NCBI RefSeq assembly: GCF_000374025.1
Contig: NZ_KB893179.1
Location: 1 to 64,000, forward strand
DNA length: 64,000 bases
Direction: 5' to 3'
Source: Spirosoma panaciterrae DSM 21099
GTDB lineage: Bacteria; Bacteroidota; Bacteroidia; Cytophagales; Spirosomataceae
The notes under the pieces are model-generated. The model was not told the origin of the DNA and made no database searches. It saw nothing but the letters and a program-made list of their open reading frames with translations. Every line of letters begins with the position of its first letter. Position 1 is the first letter of the stretch. Made by a program: the position numbers and the translations under genes. Below, piece after piece: positions 17,032 to 26,696 of this stretch.

Positions 17032-18843
17032 ATGATTGCGACAGAACCTAAGGCCTCAATCAAAGGGGGCGAATTTCTGATAAAAGAAACCGAAGCCTCA
17101 CAGGTATTTATTCCCGAAGAATTCACTGAAGAACAGCAAATGATTGCGGCTACCTGCCGTGAGTTTCTGGAACGCGAAATTTGGCCACGTCTGAATGAAA
17201 TCGACAATGCGAAATCGCCGGAGCTTATTTCATCGCTGATGGACAAAGCCGGTGAACTAGGGCTTCTGGGTACATCGGTACCTGAGCAATACGGCGGCTT
17301 TGGTACTAATTTCAATACTTCCATGCTCGTGGCCGAAACCACAGGAGCCGGACATTCGTTTTCTGTTGCCCTATCGGCTCATACGGGCATCGGTACCTTA
17401 CCCATCGTATACTACGGCAACGAAGACCAGAAAGCAAACTACCTGCCTAGATTAGCTAGTGGTGAATGGAAAGCGGCTTACTGCCTCACCGAACCCGATT
17501 CTGGCTCCGATGCCAATTCGGGCAAGACCAAAGCGATACTGACCGAAGATGGCAAACACTATGTATTGAACGGCCAGAAAATGTGGATCACCAATGGTGG
17601 TTTCGCTGACCTATACATTGTATTTGCCAAAATTGAAGAAAACGGCCAGACGGATAAAAATTTATCAGCATTCATTGTAGAACGCACCTACGAAGGTATC
17701 ACGATGAATGAACCTGAGCATAAGATGGGGATCAAAGGTTCCGATACTCGCCAGATCTTCTTCAACGATGTGAAAGTGCCCGTCGAAAACCTGCTGTCGG
17801 AACGCGGCAATGGCTTTAAGATCGCTGTAAATATTCTGAATATTGGTCGGATTAAACTGGGGATTGCGGCTGTTGGTGGCTCAAAAGAAGTGATTAACAA
17901 CGCCATCCGTTATGCTAATGAGCGCAAGCAGTTTAAAACGGCCATTGCCAACTTTGGAGCCATCAAGCACAAACTGGCCGAAATGGCGATTAAAGTGTAC
18001 GTTTCCGAAACAGCCTCCTACCGGGCTGGTCAGAACATTGATGATCTGATCGAAGACCTCAAAGCCAACGGCATGGAAGATGGCCCGGCAAAACTGAAAG
18101 CCCTCGAACAGTTTGCCATTGAATGTGCCATCATGAAAGTTCACGGCTCCGAAACACTCGATTATGTAGTCGATGAAGGAGTTCAGGTGTATGGCGGTAT
18201 GGGGTATTCGGCCGATGCACCAATGGATCGGGCCTACCGCGATGCCCGGATCAATCGAATTTTCGAAGGCACGAACGAGATCAACCGGATGCTCATTGTC
18301 GATATGCTGCTGAAGCGGGCCATGAAAGGTGAACTTGATCTGATGACGCCTGCTATGGCCGTTGCGAAAGAGATCATGTCGATCCCTGATTTTAGCTCGG
18401 AGGAAGAGGAAGGCGTGTTTGTCGCCGAGAAAAAAGTGCTCAAAAACCTGAAGAAAGCCGCTTTGATGGTTGCCGGAGCGGCTGTTCAGAAGTTTATGAT
18501 GACGCTATCGGACGAGCAGGAAATTCTGATGAACGTGGCCGACATGGCCATTGAAATCTACGCTGCTGAGTCAGTACTGCTTCGTGTTGAAAAACTAATA
18601 AGCACTAAAGGGGAAGAAGCCGTAGCCTTTCAGAAACAAATCGCGCTGGTGTATCTGCATGAAGCCGTTGAAAAAGTAGCCAGTGCCGGACGAGCCGCCG
18701 TCACATCGTTTGCCGAAGGCGATGAACTACGTGGTATGCTTATGGGCCTGAAGCGGTTTACCAAGATTGACCCAATGAATCTTAAAGATGCCCGCCGTCA
18801 GATTGCTGATGCGATGATTGCGGAGAACAAATACATTTTCTAA
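17032..18843 (+). CDS. Acyl-CoA dehydrogenase (VLCAD-like, with C-terminal extension)
   Basis: A 603-residue FAD enzyme for the first step of fatty-acid beta-oxidation, making trans-2-enoyl-CoA. Residues about 30-420 are the ACAD core, with YCLTEPDSGSDA and WITNGG for FAD binding, RKQFKTAIANF, and the catalytic Glu E412 in IFEGTNEINR. Residues about 430-603 are an added helical domain, as in very-long-chain acyl-CoA dehydrogenases and many Bacteroidota homologues. It is monocistronic here, without the thiolase or hydratase genes that often accompany it. Two palindromes upstream suggest repressor control. Confidence 0.9.
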   Translation: MIATEPKASIKGGEFLIKETEASQVFIPEEFTEEQQMIAATCREFLEREIWPRLNEIDNAKSPELISSLMDKAGELGLLGTSVPEQYGGFGTNFNTSMLVAETTGAGHSFSVALSAHTGIGTLPIVYYGNEDQKANYLPRLASGEWKAAYCLTEPDSGSDANSGKTKAILTEDGKHYVLNGQKMWITNGGFADLYIVFAKIEENGQTDKNLSAFIVERTYEGITMNEPEHKMGIKGSDTRQIFFNDVKVPVENLLSERGNGFKIAVNILNIGRIKLGIAAVGGSKEVINNAIRYANERKQFKTAIANFGAIKHKLAEMAIKVYVSETASYRAGQNIDDLIEDLKANGMEDGPAKLKALEQFAIECAIMKVHGSETLDYVVDEGVQVYGGMGYSADAPMDRAYRDARINRIFEGTNEINRMLIVDMLLKRAMKGELDLMTPAMAVAKEIMSIPDFSSEEEEGVFVAEKKVLKNLKKAALMVAGAAVQKFMMTLSDEQEILMNVADMAIEIYAAESVLLRVEKLISTKGEEAVAFQKQIALVYLHEAVEKVASAGRAAVTSFAEGDELRGMLMGLKRFTKIDPMNLKDARRQIADAMIAENKYIF

Positions 18844-18864
18844 CCATCAACAGCTAAAGTGTAG

Positions 18865-18900
18865 CGGGCCGACTCTGTTTCAGAGTTGGCCCGTTTGTTT
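18865..18900 (+). terminator. Intrinsic terminator after acyl-CoA dehydrogenase
   Basis: The 13-bp stem (18865-18877 with 18881-18893, one G:T pair) has a 3-base loop and is followed by TTTGTTT, 22 bp after the stop codon. Confidence 0.75.
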
Positions 18901-18960
18901 ATATACCTATTTTCATTGGCTTTCTTCATACCACAGGGCCTTCTTCAAATTGTACACCGA

Positions 18961-18987
18961 CGGACAGCCTGTGTCCGCTTACGGACA
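18961..18987. promoter_or_regulatory. Clustered CGGACA/TGTCCG palindromes before padR
   Basis: Three half-sites alternate (CGGACA, TGTCCG, CGGACA), forming two overlapping inverted repeats about 100 bp before the PadR start. They could be the operator for the PadR-permease operon; this rests on position only. Confidence 0.35.
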
Positions 18988-19088
18988 TGAACCCAAAGCC
19001 AAAACGGGCTCTATTAAACAGAAACGGTCATTTACAAAATTGGTCACCTATTTGCTATACAAATGAGTAGGATATTAACCAACTACCC

Positions 19089-19427
19089 ATGAAAGGTTCT
19101 CAGTTAGGTGAATTTGAAGAGATTGTGCTGCTAGCCATCGCTCTGCTCTACGACGATGCCTACAGTGCGGCAGTCGTAGAGGAACTAAGCCAGCGATTAG
19201 AGCGCCCCATGAGTCTGGGCGCTGTACATCGGACCATGCAGCGGCTCGAAGAAAAGGGTTTGGTCCAATCTCGGTTTGGCGAAGCAACGGCCGAACGAGG
19301 TGGACGACGCAAACGATTGTTTACCGTCACTACCGCTGGTGAGCAGACGTTGCAGGAAGCGCGTAAAATTCGTAATGACCTCTGGGCCGACATTCCTAAA
19401 GCTGCTTTTGGAGGAGGCCTGGTATGA
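19089..19427 (+). CDS. PadR-family transcriptional regulator
   Basis: A 112-residue winged-helix repressor. The recognition region SLGAVHRTMQRLEEKGLVQS and the wing AERGGRRKRLFTVTTAGEQTL are typical of PadR proteins. The stop codon overlaps the ATG of the permease gene by 4 bp (ATGA). In Bacteroidota and Acidobacteria this regulator is commonly coupled to FtsX-type permeases with a PadR-linked N-terminal prefix, as seen here. The inducing signal is unknown. Confidence 0.9.
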   Translation: MKGSQLGEFEEIVLLAIALLYDDAYSAAVVEELSQRLERPMSLGAVHRTMQRLEEKGLVQSRFGEATAERGGRRKRLFTVTTAGEQTLQEARKIRNDLWADIPKAAFGGGLV

Positions 19428-22108
19428 ATTCGAACCACAAAGGAGACGAACTACGGCCACCCCGCTGGGCTTTGGCCGTACTAAAACGTCTGGCAGCGCC
19501 CCATTTACGCGAAGAGCTTGAGGGCGATATGGAAGAACTGTTCCACAAACGCGTCCATCGACACGGCTTCACCCAGGCCCGACTCCTGTACATCCTGGAT
19601 TTACTTCTGTTGCTGCACCCCAGGCTCTGGCGACCGCAACCGGAACCCAGATTTACACCGCGCTATACAAAATACAGTGACGTTTCTAAACCCTCATCGT
19701 TTTCTCCTGTCATGATCCGTAATTATGTAACAATCGCCTTTCGGAATCTGGTTAAGAATAAGTCGTATTCAGCCATCAATATTGGTGGCCTTGCGGTAGG
19801 TATGGCAGTAGCCATGCTGATTGGTATTTGGATCAACGACGAAGTATCAGCCAACAAACACCATAAAAATTACGAAACCCTCTATCAGGTCAAGTTGAAC
19901 CAAACATTCGACGGTCGGCGGGGTACGCAGGATGCCATACCGTATCCATTAGGAAATGAACTAAGGACCAAGTACCCAGACTTCAAGGCGGTGGCGATGT
20001 ATGAGCGGACAGAAGGCACCCGTTCGTTGATTGTCGGGGAGCAGAAGTTTCTCAAACACGGGATTTATATCGGTGAGGAGGCTATTGACATGTTTTCGCT
20101 GAACATCCTGAACGGTGATCAAAAACCACTAAAAGAGCCCTATTCGATTGCCCTTACGGACGAAACTGCCCATACTCTGTTCGGCAATCAGAACCCGATT
20201 GGTAAGATCGTACGGCTAGACAATTCCGTTGATCTGAAGGTAACGGCGGTACTTGCCAAACAACCGGCTAATGCTACGCTTCAGTTTGATTTTCTGCTGC
20301 CCTGGCAGTTGATGGAAGCGAGGTACGAGTGGGCCAGAAACGCAACAACGAATTGGCGAACGAATGACTTTAGTGTCTTTGCCCAACTCAAAGACGGCAT
20401 TGATCCGGCACAAACCAACGCGAAAATAAAAGATGTTGTTCTGAACCACTTGGCGTCGATTGACCCAATGTCAAAAAACCTTGTCAAGCCTGAGATTTTC
20501 CTGCATCCAATGGCCAAATGGCGACTTTATTCAGACTTTACCGAAGGAAAAAACACAGGAGGATTTATTAAATACGTTCGGCTGTTTGGCGTGTTTGGTC
20601 TCTTTATTCTGGTCATTGCCTGCATCAACTTTATGAATCTTAGCACGGCCCGTTCCGAAAAACGCGCCAAAGAAGTGGGCGTCCGTAAAGCTGTCGGTTC
20701 GGACCGTAAGCAACTCATTGGGCAGTTTTTGAGCGAGTCGACTCTTATAGCGGGTATGGGGTTGATCGTGGCGTTGATCATTGTTCTGGTATCACTGCCT
20801 TTTTTCAATACACTTACCGAGAAAAAAATGGCCATTGAATTCGGGAATCCTGTCTTCTGGAGCATCATGCTGGCTTTTACCGTATTCACAGGCTTATTAG
20901 CCGGTAGCTATCCTGCGCTCTATCTGTCTTCATTTAACCCGGTAAAGATTTTAAAAGGGGGCATTCATGTCGGTAAAAACGCTGCGATACCCCGCAAAAT
21001 CCTGGTTGTTATCCAGTTTACATTTTCGGTTGTACTGATGATTGGCACCATCATCATTTATCAGCAGCTACAGCATGGAAAGAATCGCCCGCTCGGTTTT
21101 ACCAAAGCTGGGCTCATTATGGTTAATTCTACGAAACATTTACTCGACCATTACGACGCCCTCCAGAACGAATTGTTGGCCACGGGCGCAGTAACCGCTA
21201 CCTGCAAGACCAATGCACCACCTACACAATGGTGGAGTTCCAATAGTGGCTGGCAATGGAAGGGTGCTTCACCAAACGACGAATCGGTCATTTTTACAAC
21301 CATTGCGACCAGTTACGATTACACCAAAACAATGGGCATTAAGCTCAAAGAAGGACGCGATTTTTCAAGAGAATTTGCGACCGATTCTTCAGGCGTCATT
21401 TTAAACGAAGCGGCCGTCAAACGTATGGGCCTGAAACATCCTGTCGGGGCAAGACTGCGCTGGGCCAATAGAGACTGGACCGTCGTTGGCGTAGCTCCTG
21501 ACCTTGTATTAGAATGGTCGCCCTACCGCGACGTTGCCCCAATGACCATCATCTTTGCCAAAGATTGGGTCAATTTTATTGATGTACGCATCAATCCAGC
21601 AGTAGCCCCTTCGGTAGCGATCGCCAAAATCCAACCCATTTTTGATAAATACAATCCTGGCTTTCCGTTCGATTATAAATTTGCGGATACTGAGTATGCC
21701 AAAAAATTCCGTTACGAAGAACTCGTTGGCAATCTTTCGGCCGTTGTTTGTCTACTGGCCATATTCATTTCGTGTCTGGGTCTGTTTGGCCTGGCCTCCT
21801 TTATAGCCGAGCAGCGCACGAAAGAAATTGGGGTTCGGAAAGTGCTGGGCGCCAGCATAGCGAATCTGTGGGGATTACTGTCGAAAGATTTTGTTCTATT
21901 GGTTATTATTGCCTGTCTGATTGCTTCACCCATTGCCTGGTACGCAATGAATCAGTGGCTGGAAAATTATACCTACAAAATAACGATCCATATTGGTGTC
22001 TTTATAGCTGTACTGGCCCTGGCTTTGTTAATCACCTTATTGACGGTTAGCTATCAGGCGATAAAAGCCGCTTTGTTAAACCCAGTGAAGACGCTGAGAA
22101 GCGAATAA
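19424..22108 (+). CDS. FtsX-like ABC transporter permease with N-terminal prefix domain
   Basis: An 894-residue inner-membrane protein. Residues 1-90 are the soluble permease-prefix domain (PPRWALAVLKRLAAPHLREE), a hallmark of PadR-linked permeases. There follow a first membrane helix with a MacB-type periplasmic domain, an FtsX block of three helices around residues 385-510 (KRAKEVGVRKAVGS), a second periplasmic domain, and a C-terminal FtsX block with EQRTKEIGVRKVLGAS. It would work with a MacB/LolD-type ATPase in mechanotransmission or efflux. No ATPase gene is adjacent, though one lies at 35704. Confidence 0.88.
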   Translation: MNSNHKGDELRPPRWALAVLKRLAAPHLREELEGDMEELFHKRVHRHGFTQARLLYILDLLLLLHPRLWRPQPEPRFTPRYTKYSDVSKPSSFSPVMIRNYVTIAFRNLVKNKSYSAINIGGLAVGMAVAMLIGIWINDEVSANKHHKNYETLYQVKLNQTFDGRRGTQDAIPYPLGNELRTKYPDFKAVAMYERTEGTRSLIVGEQKFLKHGIYIGEEAIDMFSLNILNGDQKPLKEPYSIALTDETAHTLFGNQNPIGKIVRLDNSVDLKVTAVLAKQPANATLQFDFLLPWQLMEARYEWARNATTNWRTNDFSVFAQLKDGIDPAQTNAKIKDVVLNHLASIDPMSKNLVKPEIFLHPMAKWRLYSDFTEGKNTGGFIKYVRLFGVFGLFILVIACINFMNLSTARSEKRAKEVGVRKAVGSDRKQLIGQFLSESTLIAGMGLIVALIIVLVSLPFFNTLTEKKMAIEFGNPVFWSIMLAFTVFTGLLAGSYPALYLSSFNPVKILKGGIHVGKNAAIPRKILVVIQFTFSVVLMIGTIIIYQQLQHGKNRPLGFTKAGLIMVNSTKHLLDHYDALQNELLATGAVTATCKTNAPPTQWWSSNSGWQWKGASPNDESVIFTTIATSYDYTKTMGIKLKEGRDFSREFATDSSGVILNEAAVKRMGLKHPVGARLRWANRDWTVVGVAPDLVLEWSPYRDVAPMTIIFAKDWVNFIDVRINPAVAPSVAIAKIQPIFDKYNPGFPFDYKFADTEYAKKFRYEELVGNLSAVVCLLAIFISCLGLFGLASFIAEQRTKEIGVRKVLGASIANLWGLLSKDFVLLVIIACLIASPIAWYAMNQWLENYTYKITIHIGVFIAVLALALLITLLTVSYQAIKAALLNPVKTLRSE

Positions 22109-22117
22109 AAACAAAAT

Positions 22118-22846
22118 ATGGCGAAGAAGCGAACATTTCTCCGGGCAGAATGGCGTAATCTATTGATGATCAATTATGAAGTAGACCCAGCCATACTGAT
22201 GCCGTATGTACCTCCTGCCACTGAACTGGATTTCTGGCAGGGAAAAGCGCTGGTCAGTATGGTTGGATTTCGCTTCCTGGAAACAGCAGTCCTGGGCATT
22301 AAATGGCCGTGGCACACCAATTTTGACGAAGTCAATCTGCGTTTTTACGTTCGGCATTTCGACGGGACGCAATGGAAGCGGGGCGTAGTGTTCGTTAGCG
22401 AAATCGTCCCGAAACCAATCATTGCCACGGTGGCCAACACACTCTACCACGAGCGCTATCGGGCGCTACCCATGCGCCATTCGATTCAAGCCATCGACGC
22501 CCATAACCAAACCCTTCAATATGAGTGGAAGTATAAAGGCCGATGGAATAAGCTGGGAGCAACGGTTAGCACTGCTTTACAAGACATGCCGCCCGACGGT
22601 GCCGAAGCGTTTATTTTTGAACACTACTGGGGCTATAACAAACTAAGCGAACAAAGCACGCATGAATACCAGGTCGAGCATGTTTCCTGGCAAATTGCCG
22701 ATGTTCACAATGCCTTCCTGGATGCAGACATCGCCCGCTTATATGGTAGCGAATTTGTTCCATTTTTATCGCAACCACCACATTCTGCCTTTTACGCCGA
22801 TGGATCGCCGGTCTCGGTCCGCATTGCGGGTAAACTTCATACTTAA
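22118..22846 (+). CDS. YqjF family protein (DUF2071)
   Basis: A 242-residue protein of the DUF2071/YqjF family, recognised by the opening RAEWRNLLMINYEVDPAIL, the segment LVSMVGFRFLETAVLG, and the central VNLRFYVR. Members adopt an acetoacetate-decarboxylase-like fold but their biochemical role is not established. It begins 9 bp after the permease stop, so it may be read from the PadR operon. No signal peptide is visible. Confidence 0.82.
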   Translation: MAKKRTFLRAEWRNLLMINYEVDPAILMPYVPPATELDFWQGKALVSMVGFRFLETAVLGIKWPWHTNFDEVNLRFYVRHFDGTQWKRGVVFVSEIVPKPIIATVANTLYHERYRALPMRHSIQAIDAHNQTLQYEWKYKGRWNKLGATVSTALQDMPPDGAEAFIFEHYWGYNKLSEQSTHEYQVEHVSWQIADVHNAFLDADIARLYGSEFVPFLSQPPHSAFYADGSPVSVRIAGKLHT

Positions 22847-22931
22847 TTTCATCCGTTGGCAACACTACTGACATAAGGCTGTCACTACGCAGGTCGATCT
22901 TTGTTGTGCTCATTCACCAAAACAACAAATC

Positions 22932-23414
22932 ATGACAACACAACTGACAATTCCCGAAAATGCTTTATCGGTAACCGAAACCCAGCCTTTCACCGCCCTT
23001 GGCTTCACAACCCGCGCCACCTTACAAACGCTCTCTCAACATGCTCCGGGGGTAGCTGAAAGCCTATACAAGGAAGCTAACCAACTGGGTCTGACAGTTG
23101 CCGGCCCAATTCACTGGATTTACACCGATGTCAACGGCGACGAAACCCATGAATTTCAGTTGGAAATTGCCCTACCCATTGCTCAGCCGGGAGCGCCATC
23201 CGAATCATTTTTCTATAAGGATTATCCTTCCTTTCGATGTGCCACCTACACCTATGTGGGTCCCTGGAGCGACTTGGGTGCGGTATATGATGCGTTGTTC
23301 AGTCAGTTTTATCGGGACGGTTATCAGAACGATGGCCGGGTTCGTGAGGTGTATACGGTTGTGGATCTTCAGAATCAGGCGAATTGCGTAACCGACATTC
23401 AGATTGGCCTTTAG
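22932..23414 (+). CDS. GyrI-like small-molecule-binding domain protein
   Basis: A 160-residue stand-alone GyrI/AraC-effector-binding domain. Supporting features are the duplicated alpha/beta pattern, TYTYVGPWSDLGAVYDALFS in the second half, and a C-terminal strand DIQIGL with the conserved acidic residue. Related proteins bind hydrophobic or cationic small molecules, and some hydrolyse reactive compounds such as cyclopropanoid toxins. It follows the YqjF gene by 85 bp and is closed by a terminator. Confidence 0.75.
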   Translation: MTTQLTIPENALSVTETQPFTALGFTTRATLQTLSQHAPGVAESLYKEANQLGLTVAGPIHWIYTDVNGDETHEFQLEIALPIAQPGAPSESFFYKDYPSFRCATYTYVGPWSDLGAVYDALFSQFYRDGYQNDGRVREVYTVVDLQNQANCVTDIQIGL

Positions 23415-23440
23415 CTAGTTAGTCGCTTTTACAGCTAAAC

Positions 23441-23486
23441 AACAAAGACCCGAAGCTGGTAGAAAACCCGGTTTCGGGTCTTTGTT
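23441..23486 (+). terminator. Terminator after the GyrI-like gene
   Basis: Perfect 14-bp arms (23441-23454 and 23473-23486) end in GTCTTTGTT. The loop carries a smaller CGG/CCG pairing. It lies between two same-strand genes and also separates the next gene's leader. Confidence 0.65.
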
Positions 23487-23526
23487 TAAGGCTCAGTCAC
23501 TTACTGGGTTTACCAACCGGCTATTC

Positions 23527-24705
23527 ATGAAAAAGCTACCCTCTACTTCCCGACGAGATTTTCTACGCAACTTAAGTGCCGGAGCATCGGCGCTTTCGCT
23601 TCCCATGCTCGGTTATGCCGAAAATGATTTTGTAAGGAATGAATCCAGTGGATTGTATTCCTTGCAACCAAATACCTTCGGCCAGGAATCAGGTCAGCCC
23701 GGTCGTAAACTGGGTATTGCTCTGGTTGGGCTTGGGTATTACAGTACCAATCTGCTGGCTCCGGCCTTGCAGCAAACGCAAAACTGCCGTTTAGCGGGTA
23801 TTGTAACAGGCACTCCCTCAAAAGCCGAGCAATGGATGCAGAAGTACAACATCCCGAAAGCGAACGTCTACGACTACAAAACCTTCGACCAGATTGCCGA
23901 CAATAAAGATATTGACGTGGTTTATGTGGTACTGCCCAACTCTATGCACGAAGAATATGTAGTTCGGGCGGCTAAGGCGGGCAAACACGTCATTTGCGAA
24001 AAACCCATGGCAATTACCCCTAAAGAATGTCAGAATATGATTGATGCCTGTAAAAAGGCAAACAAACAACTGGCTATTGGCTACCGGCTTCACTACGAAC
24101 CATTTACCAAAGAAGTGATGCGACTGGGCCAGGAAAAAGTATTTGGAGCGGTTAAATTTATTGAAAGTAGCGACGGATTCCGCAGTGGCGACCCAAACCA
24201 ATGGCGGTTGAAGAAAAGTATGGCCGGGGGCGGTCCACTTATGGATGTAGGCATCTACGCGGTTCAGGGGGCACGCTATGTAACAGGCGAAGAACCCACT
24301 TCCGTTACGGCTCAATTTGCCCCTAAAACCGATCCGCAGAAATTTAAAGAGGTTGAGGAAACCATGTTCTGGCAATTTGAATTCCCAGGTGGTGCGGTTT
24401 CTAACTCAACAACCAGTTATGCCGCCGGTGTCGAGCGACTTTATGCGTCCTGCGAGAAAGGCTGGTTTGAACTGTCGCCTGCTTTTGGGTATGGCCCCTT
24501 AAAAGGCCGTACCAGCAAAGGACCGATTGAACAACCCGTAGTGAACCATCAGGCCGCCCATATGGATGGCGTCTGTAAAGACCTGTTAGATGGCAAAAAA
24601 CTACCCGATCATGTTACAGGCGAAGAAGGGCTTCGCGATGTCCGGCTGTTGCAGGCCATTTATCAGGCCGCCGAAACGGGCCGGAAGATCAATCTGAAAG
24701 CTTAG
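23527..24705 (+). CDS. Tat-exported Gfo/Idh/MocA family oxidoreductase
   Basis: A 392-residue NAD(P)-dependent sugar oxidoreductase related to glucose-fructose oxidoreductase. A twin-arginine signal TSRRDFLRNLSAGASALSL opens the protein, so it is exported folded with its cofactor. The Rossmann motif GIALVGLGYYSTNLLAP follows, then CEKPMAITPKE with the catalytic Lys, and YRLHYEPF and MDVGIYAVQGARY in the C-terminal domain. ATG 23527 is preferred to an upstream TTG at 23482 that lies in the terminator. It converges with the histidine kinase gene, overlapping it by 4 bp. Confidence 0.88.
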   Translation: MKKLPSTSRRDFLRNLSAGASALSLPMLGYAENDFVRNESSGLYSLQPNTFGQESGQPGRKLGIALVGLGYYSTNLLAPALQQTQNCRLAGIVTGTPSKAEQWMQKYNIPKANVYDYKTFDQIADNKDIDVVYVVLPNSMHEEYVVRAAKAGKHVICEKPMAITPKECQNMIDACKKANKQLAIGYRLHYEPFTKEVMRLGQEKVFGAVKFIESSDGFRSGDPNQWRLKKSMAGGGPLMDVGIYAVQGARYVTGEEPTSVTAQFAPKTDPQKFKEVEETMFWQFEFPGGAVSNSTTSYAAGVERLYASCEKGWFELSPAFGYGPLKGRTSKGPIEQPVVNHQAAHMDGVCKDLLDGKKLPDHVTGEEGLRDVRLLQAIYQAAETGRKINLKA

Positions 24706-26696
24706 AACCCTAGTTTAATATTCTTTAAAGCCCCGCTCAACGGGGCTTTTTTTGTCCATGCTTTTCCAGAGAGTTTAGGAATTTTTTGGGTCGGTAAGGT
24801 CAGAGTGAACCGAGTGCCACTCTCCGCCGAGCTATCCACCCGGATCTGCCCTCGATTTCGATGAGTAAACTCACTCACAAGAATTAAGCCTAAACCCCGA
24901 TTGGACTCGCTTAACTGGCTATCCTTAGGATGTGCCAATATCGACCGTACCGACGATAACATAGCAGGACTCATCCCGGGCCCCGAATTCCATACCTCAA
25001 TACTGACCTGGGAGGGCTCTTTAATAGCAGCCTCAATCGTGAGTCGACCGGGTTGCCGATCCATCGCCTTGAGCGCATTGGCCACCAGATTCCGTATAAT
25101 CAACTCCACCGCATTGGGGTCGGCATACACTTGAAGGCGTTCGGGACAATGCACGGCAAAGTCGACCGAATCGGAGTAGGCCAGGCTCTCAAACAGGCTC
25201 ACCACTTCCCGAAGTTTGGGCGCTAACAGCAGCAGTTGTGGTTGGTAAGGCAGCTCCCGTCGTTGGGCCAGGGCCCAGCGCAGCAGGTTGTCGAGCATAA
25301 ACTGGATACGGGTTCCGGCTTCATCAATGGCCTGAGAAAGTTTTTCAATGGCCTCATAGCGCTGGGTTTTCAGGTAGTAGCTTACTAGTTCGTTCATTCC
25401 CTGAAAGGCATGCATGGGTCGGCGCAGGTCGTGAGCAATGATGCTAAAGAAGCGTTCTCGAGATTTGTTGAGGGCTTTCAGTTGATTATTGGCCTGATAG
25501 AGTCGGTACAACAGAAACCCAACGATGGCCAGCACAGCCGCTAGGGCCAGCAGCATGAGCCGGGTTTGTTGCTGTTGTTGTTGCAGATAGAGGATTTGTT
25601 GTTGTTTGTGTTGGTCTTCATAGCGGGCTTCCAGTTCGAGCATCTTTTCGTCATTCTCGGCCAACAGAATCAGATCGTTGTGATATTGAATACTATCCGC
25701 CAGGCGATTAGCATTGAAATAATCCCCCTTTTGCATTAACAATTGCCGGTACTTGATATAAGTATCTTTTATGGGTATATGGTGCTTAAGGGGGGTACTT
25801 CGGATAAGCAGCGTTATCACATTCTGGCACAAGGCAATTCCCTCATCGGTGCGCTTGAGCTTATAACAATAGCCCGCTAGATTTTGACTTACGACGGTCA
25901 TTTCCCAGAATTGGGCTGGTTTTAACTGCTTAAGGAGCTGTTTGCTCTGTTCATACGCCAGACTATACTGACCATGTAGATAATTACAATGGGCTTGTAG
26001 GCGACTAAACTGTACAAAGGCATAGTTGCAGGAAGGATTCTTATTGATCAATTCGAAGGCTTGGTCAAGGGCTTGTTGCATGAGGGCTGTCCGCTTCCCA
26101 GTCAGTATAATCCGATCCCAGATATACGCCAATTTGGCCACCAGAAAATCATGTGGATCATGGGTGATAGCCAGAATCTGATCAATTTTTGCTAAATATT
26201 CCCTGCTGACCTGCGTCTTGGAGTATACCTTATATTGATGGTTTTTTACATTAATCAGCACTAATAAACCATAGGTATTTAAGAGGCCCGACTGATCGCC
26301 AAGCACCTGAAAAGCCTGTAGAGCCTGATTAGCATATAACGTCGTTTGGCCACGATAGTCCAGATAGTAATGGGCAAAGGCACGGATGTACTTATAAGCT
26401 GCATCAGCCGTCTGATCCTGGTATAATTTAGCCAGGCGGCTAATCTCAGGCAGGTATTTCCCCACCTTATCATGATACGCCCAACAGTATGTTCGCTCTA
26501 GCGTAATCAGGTTCCTGAGTCGATCCAAAGAGGGAGCGGGGTAAAGCACTAGCCATTGTTCCAGGCTGTCTGGATTAGCAATCGGGTGCGTATCAGCAAA
26601 TTCGAACGACTGAGCGTTAGCAATCCCGCCAATTGGCCCTACAAAAAGCAGAATGAGTATGATGGAAATTAATCCACCAATAGACTTGAGTTTCAT
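24702..26696 (-). CDS. TPR-containing membrane sensor histidine kinase
   Basis: A 664-residue kinase. A signal peptide (ending IANAQS) is followed by a periplasmic helical/TPR region of about 330 residues, a Q-rich coiled coil, and a membrane helix near residues 374-394. HisKA carries H422 in IIAHDLRRPM. The HATPase domain has the N-box ELIIRNLVANALKAM and the G-box NRGLGLILV. ATG 26696 (MKLKSIGGL) is preferred because it starts the signal peptide directly. No response regulator is adjacent. The family resembles Bacteroidota orphan TPR kinases. Confidence 0.86.
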   Translation of the reverse strand: MKLKSIGGLISIILILLFVGPIGGIANAQSFEFADTHPIANPDSLEQWLVLYPAPSLDRLRNLITLERTYCWAYHDKVGKYLPEISRLAKLYQDQTADAAYKYIRAFAHYYLDYRGQTTLYANQALQAFQVLGDQSGLLNTYGLLVLINVKNHQYKVYSKTQVSREYLAKIDQILAITHDPHDFLVAKLAYIWDRIILTGKRTALMQQALDQAFELINKNPSCNYAFVQFSRLQAHCNYLHGQYSLAYEQSKQLLKQLKPAQFWEMTVVSQNLAGYCYKLKRTDEGIALCQNVITLLIRSTPLKHHIPIKDTYIKYRQLLMQKGDYFNANRLADSIQYHNDLILLAENDEKMLELEARYEDQHKQQQILYLQQQQQQTRLMLLALAAVLAIVGFLLYRLYQANNQLKALNKSRERFFSIIAHDLRRPMHAFQGMNELVSYYLKTQRYEAIEKLSQAIDEAGTRIQFMLDNLLRWALAQRRELPYQPQLLLLAPKLREVVSLFESLAYSDSVDFAVHCPERLQVYADPNAVELIIRNLVANALKAMDRQPGRLTIEAAIKEPSQVSIEVWNSGPGMSPAMLSSVRSILAHPKDSQLSESNRGLGLILVSEFTHRNRGQIRVDSSAESGTRFTLTLPTQKIPKLSGKAWTKKAPLSGALKNIKLGF
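24726..24754 (+). terminator. Terminator lying inside the end of the opposite gene
   Basis: AAAGCCCCG-CTCAA-CGGGGCTTT with a following T-run is a textbook terminator for the Gfo/Idh/MocA gene. It is embedded in the last codons of the kinase gene on the other strand, where it encodes part of KKAPLSGALK. Confidence 0.8.

Noticed and set aside
18818-19066. 82-codon plus-strand frame after the acyl-CoA dehydrogenase
   Set aside because: It overlaps the dehydrogenase end out of frame and runs through its terminator and the padR operator region.
23818-24375. 185-codon minus-strand open frame
   Set aside because: It is antisense to the Gfo/Idh/MocA gene, whose motifs are intact across the same bases.
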